The position numbers were made by a program, and so were the translations under genes. From Xanthobacteraceae bacterium (GTDB lineage: Bacteria > Pseudomonadota > Alphaproteobacteria > Rhizobiales > Xanthobacteraceae), in NCBI GenBank assembly GCA_019746355.1, contig JAIESC010000004.1:1-34064 (forward strand): a stretch of 34,064 nucleotides of DNA. Reading direction: 5' to 3'. The notes beneath the pieces were generated by a model. It had not been told where the DNA came from. It saw nothing but the letters and a program-made list of their open reading frames with translations, and made no database searches. Each line of letters opens with the position of its first letter. Position 1 is the stretch's first letter. This document shows, one piece after another, positions 7,628 through 15,238 of this stretch.

Positions 7628-8581
7628 CTACAGCGTCGGCAGGCAGCACTTCTTGAATTTCTTGCCGCTGCCGCAAGGGCAGGGGTCGTTGCGGCCGACA
7701 TCGCGGAACGGGTTGTGGGCCGGCATGTCCGGCATCCAATCAGGCCGGCGTTCTTCGGACCCGAAAAATTCCTCGTCATCCGGATCGTCATTGTCCCCGT
7801 CCGGAAACTTCTCGAGCGCCGCCACCACGTCCTCGAGATAGCCCATTCGCTCGAACTCAAGCCGCGTCCGGTCCTCCGGGCGCTCGACCGCGGCGCGAAG
7901 CAGGTCATCGAAATAGCGCTCGCCGGACCACGTCGGGTCGATGCGCTCATCGGCGAACGCCGCCCGCACCCGGCCCTCCAGCGAGGTCACGCCGAGCACC
8001 CCTACCGCGATCATCCAAGCGTGCCACATCACATCGTCATCGGCCGCGATAAGCTTCTCCTCATCGAGCCGCAGCAGGAATGCTTCGAAGGCCGCACGGT
8101 CGATCCGGCCCTCGCGCGCCAGAAACGCCAGCGTCTTCATCGCCGCGTTGCGAACAAACGGGTCGACGTTCGGGTCGTCGGCGGTGACCAGTTCGCGCAA
8201 CGGCTGTTCGTCGCCATCGAAAAGACCCGCCAGAATCTGGTTCAGGTTTTCCGTGATGGCGTCGCCGAACAGCCATTTCACGTGGTCCTGCGGCTCGCGC
8301 AACAAGGCCAGCAGCGGACGGTAGGCACCGGGAAGGCGACGCCCGCCGAGGATGTGGATGCCGCGGAACAGGAGGCGCGACGATGGCTCGTCGAGGTCTT
8401 CGCGCCGGGCGCGTTCCAGCACATCGATGATATCGGCCTCGATGGCGTGCGCATAAAGGATGCCCACCGCAACGGCTTCCGAGGGTAGTGCGATCTCGTT
8501 GCGCAGGGCATCGAGGATGAATTCCCGGCTGTAGGCTGTTTCTTCCAGCGGCGGAATTCCGGCGGGGAGTGCAGACGTCAT
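7628..8581 (-). CDS. DUF1186 domain protein with C-terminal SEC-C motif
   Basis: A 317-residue cytosolic protein. Residues about 15-260 form an all-helical repeat-like region of the DUF1186 type ([20 protein letters not shown], then [20 protein letters not shown]). After an acidic linker ([17 protein letters not shown]) comes a zinc-binding SEC-C module, [17 protein letters not shown], of the kind found at the end of SecA. The ATG at 8581 has GGAGG five bases ahead, so the much longer upstream frame is rejected. It stands alone, convergent with the amidohydrolase, with 46 nt of non-homologous sequence beyond each end. Function unknown; the SEC-C motif suggests protein or ribosome contact. Confidence 0.9.
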   Translation of the reverse strand: MTSALPAGIPPLEETAYSREFILDALRNEIALPSEAVAVGILYAHAIEADIIDVLERARREDLDEPSSRLLFRGIHILGGRRLPGAYRPLLALLREPQDHVKWLFGDAITENLNQILAGLFDGDEQPLRELVTADDPNVDPFVRNAAMKTLAFLAREGRIDRAAFEAFLLRLDEEKLIAADDDVMWHAWMIAVGVLGVTSLEGRVRAAFADERIDPTWSGERYFDDLLRAAVERPEDRTRLEFERMGYLEDVVAALEKFPDGDNDDPDDEEFFGSEERRPDWMPDMPAHNPFRDVGRNDPCPCGSGKKFKKCCLPTL

Positions 8582-8731
8582 GCGGCCTCCACGGCAAGCA
8601 CCGCTCAACGGCCCGGCATTGGATTTGGAGCGGCAGATCGTTGATCGATTTTGCCCGTTTTTGGCACGCCGGTCGTCCCGGCGGCGCTCCTTTGCTGTGG
8701 CAACCCCCAGTCTTTTTGGCGACCGGCCGGA

Positions 8732-8860
8732 AGCTATTTCGAGGCGATGACGATCTATCATCGCTATCTCGGTCGCCCGCCGTACACGACGGTTCATTCG
8801 ATGGACTACGAGCCCTATCCGGCCGAGTAGCTCGAGCGGCAGAACTCCGGGAAAAAATAG
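8732..8860 (+). pseudogene. C-terminal fragment of the same small family as at 3882, with a nonsense codon
   Basis: The frame reads [20 protein letters not shown], then [12 protein letters not shown], a TAG where the related copy has TGG (Trp), and LERQNSGKK before a final TAG. Just upstream a different frame gives VFLATG, the piece that should precede SYFEAM, so a small indel adds a frameshift. No start codon or N-terminal half remains. The region 8582-8731 otherwise holds nothing I can recognise. Confidence 0.6.
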
Positions 8861-8870
8861 CTGCCTGGAA

Positions 8871-9638
8871 TCACGTGAACATGCCGTTCCAAACGAGTTG
8901 CGCTCCGGACAGGAGCACCGCGAGGACAACCAGTTTCTTGAAGGCGTCGGCGGGAATGGCGTCGCGGACCTTCTGACCGGCGAGCATCCCGGCCACGACC
9001 GGAGCGGTGGCAAGGGTCGAAATCAGGACATCGCGCCAATCAAACTTGGGGCTGGACGTCAGCGCCCATGCCAGCACGGCCGATGAAACCACCAGAAACA
9101 TCGAAGCTTCTTTGGTAAACGCCCGGCCGCTGAGGCCCTTCGCCAGAAGAAAAATGAAAACCAGCGGGCCCGAAAGCGCCGCGATCCCTCCGAGCAATCC
9201 AGCACAGAATCCCGCACCGAGACCAACCGGGCCGATCATGCGCTGTTTGATCTGCAGCCTCGGCGCAAGCAGGATCAGCGCCGCAACGAGAATGACGCTG
9301 GCGCCCGCGGCAATCTTCGCGGCCGCCGGATCGACGTTCAAGAGAACCGCCACCCCGATCCATACGCCCGGCACCATCCCGGCGAGCACGGGAGCAAGAC
9401 TCCAGAGAGTTCGCGTGACGAAGCCGCCCTCCAGCGCCTGAGGGATGTTGCTCAACACCAGCGGCACGCTGAGCAGCATGACGGCGGTTTGCACGTCGAC
9501 GAGCATCGACAACAACGGAAACGCCACCATGGGCATGGCGACACCGATCACGCCCTTGACCAGGCCGGCGATCACCAGGCTGACCGTCAGAAGCGCGATC
9601 AAGCCCGGTGTTGCGGTTTCGGTCATACGGGCAAACAT
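8871..9638 (-). CDS. TauE/SafE-family membrane permease
   Basis: A 255-residue integral membrane protein with about seven to eight hydrophobic segments. The family hallmark is a repeated small-residue pattern: near the N-terminus [20 protein letters not shown], and in the second half [20 protein letters not shown]. TauE/SafE proteins export sulfite, sulfoacetate and other small anions; the substrate here is not evident. Start ATG at 9638 (MFARMTETA) or 9626 (MTETA); neither has a strong ribosome-binding site. The gene follows ridA by 11 bp and is almost certainly cotranscribed with it. Confidence 0.88.
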   Translation of the reverse strand: MFARMTETATPGLIALLTVSLVIAGLVKGVIGVAMPMVAFPLLSMLVDVQTAVMLLSVPLVLSNIPQALEGGFVTRTLWSLAPVLAGMVPGVWIGVAVLLNVDPAAAKIAAGASVILVAALILLAPRLQIKQRMIGPVGLGAGFCAGLLGGIAALSGPLVFIFLLAKGLSGRAFTKEASMFLVVSSAVLAWALTSSPKFDWRDVLISTLATAPVVAGMLAGQKVRDAIPADAFKKLVVLAVLLSGAQLVWNGMFT

Positions 9639-9649
9639 GCGAGCCGCGC

Positions 9650-10054
9650 TCAGAGTAGCGCGACGCAGTCGATCTCGACGTCGAACGGCCCGGGCCATGA
9701 CGGCACGTGCATGAAAATGCGCGCCGGCGCGTCCTCCGGAAAATAGCGGTCGTAGACCGCGTTGAATTCGGCGAAATGCGACGGGTTCGGCGTGCAGTAA
9801 ACGTTGCACTTGACGACGCGCGCGAGCGAGGTGCCCGCGGCCTCGAGGCAAAGCTTCATTTGCTCCAGCACCAGCTCGGCCTGCCGTGCCATCGGCACGC
9901 GCTTGATCTCGCCGGTCTGCGGATCGAATGGCGGCAGCCCTGATATGAACACCATGTCGCCGGCGACAATGACGGGATGGATCGGGCCCTTGCGGTTGCG
10001 ATAGCCTTCGAGATGGGTCGAGATCGGCTCGACGCGGATCGGCGTGCGTTTCAT
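9650..10054 (-). CDS. RidA/YjgF/Rid-family protein (enamine/imine deaminase-like)
   Basis: A 134-residue protein of the Rid family, homotrimers that hydrolyse reactive enamine/imine intermediates. Family features seen are VIVAGDMVFISGLPPFDPQT, QAELVLEQMKLCLEAAGTSL, VVKCNVYCTP, FNAVYDRYFPEDAPAR and a C-terminal VEIDCVALL. The arginine in PAR fits the catalytic position. The ATG at 10054 has AGGAG seven bases ahead, so the longer upstream frame is not coding. First gene of a two-gene operon with the TauE-type permease and divergent from the ArsR regulator. Which Rid subgroup it belongs to is uncertain. Confidence 0.9.
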   Translation of the reverse strand: MKRTPIRVEPISTHLEGYRNRKGPIHPVIVAGDMVFISGLPPFDPQTGEIKRVPMARQAELVLEQMKLCLEAAGTSLARVVKCNVYCTPNPSHFAEFNAVYDRYFPEDAPARIFMHVPSWPGPFDVEIDCVALL

Positions 10055-10188
10055 GGCGTGCTCCTGGTTTCGGGGTTCGGCCGTCCCGCAATAGGCCCGC
10101 CGGCGGGGCCTGTCGCGCATCAATGGTTCGGCCGATGCCGAACCGTCCTTGCTTGCCGGCCGGGAAGCCGCGGCGGTAGAATCCCCGC

Positions 10189-10917
10189 ATGGTTGCCGCC
10201 GCCAATGTCGTCGAGGTCGCAGCGCTCGTGGGTGACACCGCGCGCGCGACCATGCTCGCGGCGCTGATGGGCGGCGAGGCACTGACCGCGACCGAGCTTG
10301 CCTATCTCGCGCGCATTTCACGCTCGACCGCGAGCGGGCATCTCGCCAGGCTCACCGCCGCAAAGCTCGTCACCGTCACGCGCAAACGCCGCTTCGCCTA
10401 TTACCGCATTGCCTCGCCGCTGGTCGCCCGCATGATGGAAAGCATCAAGGCGGTGGCCGCGATCGAGGTGCCGCCGCGCCACCGGCCGCGCTCGGCCGAG
10501 GAGGAGGCGCAGCTCTTCGCCCGAAGCTGCTACGATCATCTCGCCGGATACGTCGGCGTCGCGGTGGCCGACGCGCTTGCCGCGCGCGATCACGTGGTGC
10601 TGAACGACGAGGGCGGCGAGGTCACGGCCGCGGGGGAGCGGTTCTTCCGCGCGTTCGGCGCGGATTTGACCGTGCCCGCCGGCAGCCGCCGGCTGTTCTG
10701 CCAGCCGTGCCTCGACTGGAGCGAGCGCCGCTATCACATCAAGGGCCGCGTCGGTGCCGCGATCCTCTGCCGCTGCCTGGAACTCGGCTGGTTCAAGCGC
10801 GTGCGCGACAGCCGCGCGCTGAAGATCACGCCGGAGGGGCGGGACGGCCTCGCGGATGTGTTCGGCGTGAAGCTCGGCGACGCGGTCTGGCCCGTGAAAT
10901 CGAAAGACGCCGCTTAA
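10189..10917 (+). CDS. ArsR-family transcriptional regulator with C-terminal domain
   Basis: A 242-residue protein. Residues about 8-85 form an ArsR winged helix (ALVGDTARATMLAALMGGEA, then LTATELAYLARISRSTASGH and KRRFAYYRI). About 140 further residues follow, absent from minimal ArsR repressors. This part holds a CQPC pair in LFCQPCLDWSERRYHIKG and a CRC pair in AAILCRCLELGWFKR, so a thiol- or metal-sensing role is possible but unproven. It is divergent from ridA across 134 bp, so it probably controls the ridA-permease operon. Its TAA overlaps the stop of the convergent gene at 10914. Confidence 0.88.
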   Translation: MVAAANVVEVAALVGDTARATMLAALMGGEALTATELAYLARISRSTASGHLARLTAAKLVTVTRKRRFAYYRIASPLVARMMESIKAVAAIEVPPRHRPRSAEEEAQLFARSCYDHLAGYVGVAVADALAARDHVVLNDEGGEVTAAGERFFRAFGADLTVPAGSRRLFCQPCLDWSERRYHIKGRVGAAILCRCLELGWFKRVRDSRALKITPEGRDGLADVFGVKLGDAVWPVKSKDAA

Positions 10918-11261
10918 GTCTGCGCGCGCCGTTTCGGCTTGTAAGGGCTCGCCGGGTTCACATCGAGATCGACGACCTCGACGCACCCTTGCGGCTGCGA
11001 GTGGCTTGCGCCGGCGAACCAGGGGCCATCGCGAAGCTCGACGTTGCTGACCTTGGAGAGCCAAAGGCAGCGCCATTGTCCGCCGCGCGGCAGTCCTGAT
11101 CCGCTGCCGCCGCCGAACTGGAACGTGAGCGCCATTTCCTGATCCTGCGAGTGGCCGAGGATGATTGGACACAATTCACGGCGATGGCCGTCGTACGTGC
11201 AGACGATCTGCTGACCGTCGCGCATGGCCCGTTCGAACAGCTTGTAGGTTGGGCTCGGCAT
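10914..11261 (-). CDS. Small conserved protein, possibly WYL-domain-like
   Basis: A 115-residue protein starting MPSPTYKLFERAMRDGQQIV. It is one small beta-rich domain (CTYDGHRRELCPIILGHSQD, then LTFQFGGGSGSGLPRGGQWR and VSNVELRDGPWFAG). The order of a basic helix, a short strand with a GHRRE turn and a final strand resembles the ligand-binding WYL fold, but without a DNA-binding domain. The C-terminal tail LDVNPASPYKPKRRAQT recurs as a decayed copy at 4185. It is convergent with the ArsR gene (stop codons overlap) and divergent from the dehydrogenase at 11327. Function unknown. Confidence 0.75.
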   Translation of the reverse strand: MPSPTYKLFERAMRDGQQIVCTYDGHRRELCPIILGHSQDQEMALTFQFGGGSGSGLPRGGQWRCLWLSKVSNVELRDGPWFAGASHSQPQGCVEVVDLDVNPASPYKPKRRAQT

Positions 11262-11326
11262 GGCGCTCCCCTTTAAGCCGTGTATATAGGGGACCGCCCC
11301 GTCCGCTGCACTCTGGAGACAATTCC

Positions 11327-12403
11327 ATGCCCACCAACCGCGTCTACCGCATCGCCGTCATCCCCGGAGACGGCATCGGCAAGGAGGTCGTGCCGGAGGG
11401 CGTGCGGGTGCTGGAGGCGGCGGCTAAAAAATTCGGCTTCGAGCTGCGATCCGACGACTTCGATTTCGCCTCCTGCGATTACTACGAAAAGCACGGCCGG
11501 ATGATGCCGGAGGACTGGAAGGAGCGGATCGGCAAGCACGATGCGATCTACTTCGGCGCGGTCGGCTGGCCGGCCAAGGTGCCGGATCACATCTCGCTGT
11601 GGGGCTCGCTCATCCTGTTCCGCCGCGAGTTCGACCAGTACGTCAACCTGCGGCCGGTGCGGCTGATGCCGGGCGTGCCGTCACCGCTCGCGGGAAGGAA
11701 GCCCGGCGACATCGACTTCTGGGTCGTGCGCGAGAACACCGAGGGCGAGTATTCGGCGATCGGTGGCCGCATGTTCGGTGGCACGGAGCGCGAGGTGGTG
11801 GTTCAGGAGACGGTGCTGTCGCGCATCGGCGTCGACCGCGTGCTGAAATTCGCCTTCGAGCTGGCGCGCAAGACACCAAAGAAGCATCTGACCTCCGCCA
11901 CCAAGTCGAACGGCATCGCCATCACCATGCCGTACTGGGACGAGCGCGTCGAGGAGATGGCGAAGAGCTTCCCCGACATCAAGTGGGACAAGTACCACAT
12001 CGACATCCTCACCGCGCTGTTCGTGCTCAAGCCCGACCGCTTCAACGTGGTGGTGGCGTCGAACCTGTTTGGCGATATCCTCTCCGACCTGGGTCCCGCC
12101 TGCACCGGCACCATCGGCATTGCGCCCTCCGGCAACATCAACCCCGAGCGCAAATATCCGTCGGTGTTCGAGCCGGTGCACGGCTCCGCGCCCGATATCG
12201 CCGGGCAGGGGATCGCCAACCCGATCGGCCAGATCTGGTCCGGCGCGATGATGCTGGAGCACCTCGGCGAGACCGAAGCCGCGAACGCGATCGTCAAGGC
12301 GATCGAGAAGGTGCTGGCCGAACAGAAGCTGCGCACCCGCGATCTCGGCGGACCCGCGGACACGGTGTCCTGCGGCAAGGCGGTGGCCGACGCGCTGGGT
12401 TAG
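11327..12403 (+). CDS. ttuC: Tartrate/D-malate dehydrogenase (decarboxylating)
   Basis: A 358-residue member of the isopropylmalate/isocitrate dehydrogenase superfamily, NAD-dependent beta-decarboxylating enzymes of the cytosol. Seen are IAVIPGDGIGKEVVPEG, the substrate-arginine segment VNLRPVRLMPG, DFWVVRENTEGEYSAIGG, the metal-binding aspartates in NLFGDILSDLGPACTGTIG and the NAD-site FEPVHGSAPDIAGQGIANP. The LRPVRL segment together with the DIDFWVVRENTEGEYS loop is typical of the tartrate/D-malate subgroup rather than LeuB. The ATG at 11327 has GGAGA seven bases ahead; the longer frame upstream overlaps the divergent gene and is rejected. Tartrate versus D-malate preference cannot be told from sequence. 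Confidence 0.9.
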   Translation: MPTNRVYRIAVIPGDGIGKEVVPEGVRVLEAAAKKFGFELRSDDFDFASCDYYEKHGRMMPEDWKERIGKHDAIYFGAVGWPAKVPDHISLWGSLILFRREFDQYVNLRPVRLMPGVPSPLAGRKPGDIDFWVVRENTEGEYSAIGGRMFGGTEREVVVQETVLSRIGVDRVLKFAFELARKTPKKHLTSATKSNGIAITMPYWDERVEEMAKSFPDIKWDKYHIDILTALFVLKPDRFNVVVASNLFGDILSDLGPACTGTIGIAPSGNINPERKYPSVFEPVHGSAPDIAGQGIANPIGQIWSGAMMLEHLGETEAANAIVKAIEKVLAEQKLRTRDLGGPADTVSCGKAVADALG

Positions 12404-12427
12404 CAGGCTGCTGAAACTCTCCCGCGG

Positions 12428-12563
12428 TCATTCCGGGACGCCGCCATAAGCGCGTTTACGCGCGTCTTCGACGCGCTACGGCGGCGGGCCCGGAATCCAG
12501 ACACATCGGGACTTCCCGCTTTTCTGGATTCCGGGCTCGCGCCTTCGGCGCGCCCCGGAATGA
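12428..12563 (+). repeat. 136-bp palindromic dispersed repeat, copy 1
   Basis: The element runs from TCATTCCGGGAC to CGCCCCGGAATGA, with an inner pair GGGCCCGGAATCCAG and CTGGATTCCGGGC. One arm contains a CATAAGCGCGTTTACGCGCG block. The same element lies in opposite orientation at 14272-14408. It occupies most of the 242-bp space between two convergent genes; nothing else is recognisable there. Confidence 0.9.
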
Positions 12564-12645
12564 CAGCGCGGCGCCCGCCGGAGCATTTTGCGGCGAAAGC
12601 CTTCCGGACGTTCCGTAGGGACGGGAACGGCTCCGAGCCCTCGTG

Positions 12646-13107
12646 TCATTCCAGCAGCTTCTTCTCCTTCGACACCGCGCTCTCGATCCAGGGCACGACC
12701 ATCAGCAGCACCAGCGCGACCGGCACCGCAATCGCGACGCTGCGCCATTCACCGAGCCCGCAAGCGATGCCGAGCGCTGCGGTCACCCACACGGTCGCCG
12801 CCGTAGTCAGCCCTTCCACCGTCCGCGCCCTGGCGTCGCGCAGGATCACGCCCGCGCCGATGAAGCTGATGCCGGCCATCACGCCCTGGATGATGCCCTG
12901 AACGACGCGGCTCGCGGCATCGGGATTTTCCGCCATGCCGGGAAACTGGATGCCCGCGACGGCGACCGTCGCGGTGCCGAGGCCGACGAGACCGAGCGTC
13001 CGCGCGCCGATCGGCTTGTTCTGCAGGTCGCGGTTGATGCCGATCAGGACGCCCACGGCCGCCGCGGCGCTGAGGCGCAATGCGATATCGTCGAAGTCGA
13101 GCACCAT
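12646..13107 (-). CDS. MgtC/SapB-family inner-membrane protein
   Basis: A 153-residue membrane protein with about four to five hydrophobic segments and the MgtC/SapB signature: LRLSAAAAVGVLIGINRDLQ, then NKPIGARTLGLVGLGTA, then GVMAGISFIGAGVILR and GLTTAATVWVTAALGIACG. It lacks the extra C-terminal soluble domain of virulence MgtC proteins, so it is the short type. The ATG at 13107 is the only start consistent with the conserved N-terminus; the ribosome-binding site is weak. Roles of short MgtC-like proteins (magnesium, ATP synthase or phosphate homeostasis) are not settled, and none can be assigned here. Confidence 0.9.
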   Translation of the reverse strand: MVLDFDDIALRLSAAAAVGVLIGINRDLQNKPIGARTLGLVGLGTATVAVAGIQFPGMAENPDAASRVVQGIIQGVMAGISFIGAGVILRDARARTVEGLTTAATVWVTAALGIACGLGEWRSVAIAVPVALVLLMVVPWIESAVSKEKKLLE

Positions 13108-13280
13108 GACAGGCCTGCTGGTTGGAATTTCCGCGCGCCGCGCGGTGGGCCGTGTCCAACACGGCAGATGCGGCATCTGTTCCATCTGCGTGGCAATGCG
13201 CCGCGCCGCGCATGGCATCCGGCTGTCTTTTTTCCGGGCTTTCGCCGATATTGTTGGAAACGACTTCGGGGAGGAGAACG

Positions 13281-14252
13281 ATGAACGCCCGCACTGTTCT
13301 TTTGAGCGCTCTGGCGCTCTTGCCGGTTGCAATGTCCGCGCCTGCACCGGCGCAGGATTATCCCACCAAGCCCATCACCATCGTCTCCGCCCAGGCGGGC
13401 GGCGGCGCGAGCGACACCATCGGCCGCATGGTCTCCGACCGGCTGCAGGCGGCGCTCGGCCAGCCGGTGCTGATCGAAAGCCGCCCCGGCGCGGGCGGCA
13501 ACGTCGGGGCCGCGGCGGTCGCGCGCGCCGCGCCCGACGGCTATACGCTGATGATCGGCACCGACGCGATGATGTCGTCGAACGTGCATCTGTTCAAAAC
13601 CATGCCGTTCGATCCGGTGAAGGATTTCGCCCCGATCAGCAACGGCGCGAACAACATCATCGTGCTCGCGGTGCATGCCGAGCTGCCGGTGAAGTCGGTC
13701 GCCGAGCTCATCGCCCATGCCAAGGCCAATCCCGGCAAGCTGCAGTTCGGCTCCTCGGGCGTGGCCTCGCCGCACCATCTCGCCGGCGAGCTTTTGAAGC
13801 TCAAGACCGGCATCGACATCGTGCACGTGCCCTATCGCGGCGGCAGCCTGTCGGCGAACGATCTGGTCGGCGGCCATATCGGCATGGCGTTCCTGAGCTA
13901 CTCCGCGGCCGCGCCGGTGCTGCCGACCGGCAAGATCAGGATCCTCGGCGTGGTCGAGAAGACCCGCTATGCGGCGATCCCGGACGTGCCGACGGTCGCC
14001 GACACGGTTGCCGGCTTCGAGATATCGTCGTGGCTCGGCTTCTTCGCGCCCGCGGGGACGCCACGGCCGATCGTGACGCGCCTCAACACCGAACTGGTGA
14101 AGATCCTCAACCTCGACACGGTCAAGGAGCGGCTCGCCTCGCTCGGCCTTGCCGTTGCGGCGGGCACGCCGGAGGCGCTGGCCGAAACCGTGCAAAACGG
14201 CATCAAGGTGCGCGGCGAGCTGATCAAGGCGGCGAAGATCGAGCCGCAGTAG
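13281..14252 (+). CDS. Bug/TctC-family periplasmic substrate-binding protein (orphan)
   Basis: A 323-residue secreted binding protein. The signal peptide is residues 1-24 (LLSALALLPVAMSAPAPAQ) and the mature start QDYPTKPITIVSAQAGGG is typical. Other family segments are ESRPGAGGNVGAAAVARAAP, FDPVKDFAPIS, ANPGKLQFGSSGVASPHHLA, VPYRGG and VPTVADTVAGFE. GAGGAGA lies directly ahead of the ATG at 13281. No tctA/tctB neighbours, so it is an orphan. A ligand among C4 to C6 carboxylates is plausible, and the tartrate/malate dehydrogenase at 11327 is close, but a link is only inference. It sits between two inverted copies of the 136-bp repeat. Confidence 0.92.
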   Translation: MNARTVLLSALALLPVAMSAPAPAQDYPTKPITIVSAQAGGGASDTIGRMVSDRLQAALGQPVLIESRPGAGGNVGAAAVARAAPDGYTLMIGTDAMMSSNVHLFKTMPFDPVKDFAPISNGANNIIVLAVHAELPVKSVAELIAHAKANPGKLQFGSSGVASPHHLAGELLKLKTGIDIVHVPYRGGSLSANDLVGGHIGMAFLSYSAAAPVLPTGKIRILGVVEKTRYAAIPDVPTVADTVAGFEISSWLGFFAPAGTPRPIVTRLNTELVKILNLDTVKERLASLGLAVAAGTPEALAETVQNGIKVRGELIKAAKIEPQ

Positions 14253-14271
14253 TCCTGCGCACCCACCGCGG

Positions 14272-14408
14272 TCATTCCGGGACGGCGCGAAGCGCCGGGC
14301 CCGGAATCCAGCTACGCAGCAGGTCCCTGTTTGTCTGGATTCCGGGCTCACGCGCATAGTGCGTCGAAGACGCGCGTAAACGCGCTTATGGCGCGTGCCC
14401 CGGAATGA
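14272..14408 (-). repeat. 137-bp palindromic dispersed repeat, copy 2 (inverted)
   Basis: Reverse complement of the element at 12428-12563: TCATTCCGGG at one end, CCCCGGAATGA at the other, the same inner GGCCCGGAATCCAG/CTGGATTCCGGGC pair. The GACGCGCGTAAACGCGCTTATGG-type block is now on the right arm. Confidence 0.9.
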
Positions 14409-14463
14409 CGCCGGAGAATGCTTCCACTATTGTCGGAAGGTCGAAGCCCCGATCGGAACCCGC

Positions 14464-15135
14464 ATGACCCTCCAAATCTACGGCATCGCCCGCACCCGGG
14501 CCTTCCGCGCGCTTTGGGTGGCGAAAGAGCTCGGCATCGGCTACGAGCATCTGCCGGTCGAGATTGGCGACGCCGGCGCGCGCACGCCCGAGTTTCTGGC
14601 GATCAATCCGAACGGGCGGCTGCCGGTGATCGTCGACGGCGATTTCGTGCTGTTCGAGTCGCTCGCGATCACCATGTATCTCGCGAAGAAGCACGCGCAC
14701 GGAAAACTCTATCCGGCCTCGCTCGAAGGCGAGGCGCGGACCTGGCAGTGGAGCCTCTGGGCCGTCACCGAGGTGGACCGCGGCGTCAACGTCTGGTCGC
14801 TGCACGCGGTGCGCCTGCCGGAGGCCGAGCGCGACGCGGCAAAGCGCGAGGAGGCGTTGAAGGTGCTGGTCGCGCCGTTCAAGGTGCTGGACGCGGCGGT
14901 GGCGAAGCAGCCTTATCTCCTCGGCAACGACTTCACCGTCGCCGACCTCAACGTCGCCGCCGTCATCAGCCGCGCCGTCGACACGGACCTCAGCGCCTCG
15001 CCGAACCTGAAAGCCTGGCTCCTGCGCTGCCTCGACCGGCCCGCGGCGCGCGACGCGCTGGCGCTGAAGTCGAAGGCCGACCGCGAGACGCCGGCCGACG
15101 TCACCCGCCGCATCGCCCGGACCAATCGGTTGTAG
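14464..15135 (+). CDS. Glutathione S-transferase family protein
   Basis: A 223-residue cytosolic GST. The thioredoxin-like N-terminal domain (residues 1-80) shows IYGIARTRAFRALWVAKELG with the usual Ser/Cys position replaced by R-T-R. The cis-proline and glutathione-contact segment NGRLPVIVDGDFVLFESLAI follows. The helical C-terminal domain includes QPYLLGNDFTVADLNVAAV with the N-capping box (FTVADL). Start at ATG 14464; an earlier ATG at 14395 lies inside the palindromic repeat and is unlikely. Physiological substrate unknown; the missing N-terminal catalytic serine/cysteine fits nu/zeta-like or structural GSTs. Confidence 0.9.
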   Translation: MTLQIYGIARTRAFRALWVAKELGIGYEHLPVEIGDAGARTPEFLAINPNGRLPVIVDGDFVLFESLAITMYLAKKHAHGKLYPASLEGEARTWQWSLWAVTEVDRGVNVWSLHAVRLPEAERDAAKREEALKVLVAPFKVLDAAVAKQPYLLGNDFTVADLNVAAVISRAVDTDLSASPNLKAWLLRCLDRPAARDALALKSKADRETPADVTRRIARTNRL

Positions 15136-15181
15136 GCATGATCCCGGAAAAGTGGGTACCGGTTTTCCGCAAGGATCATGC
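15136..15181. repeat. 46-bp dispersed palindromic repeat
   Basis: GCATGATCC and GGATCATGC enclose GGAAAAGTGGG-TACC-GGTTTTCC. This is the familiar short palindrome scattered through Rhizobiales genomes. It begins one base after the GST stop codon and could act as a terminator-like hairpin. Confidence 0.8.
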
Positions 15182-15238
15182 CCAGAGAAAAAGAAGCAGG
15201 CCACGGATGATGCTGTCTCCAGGAAACAGGTGGTAGCG

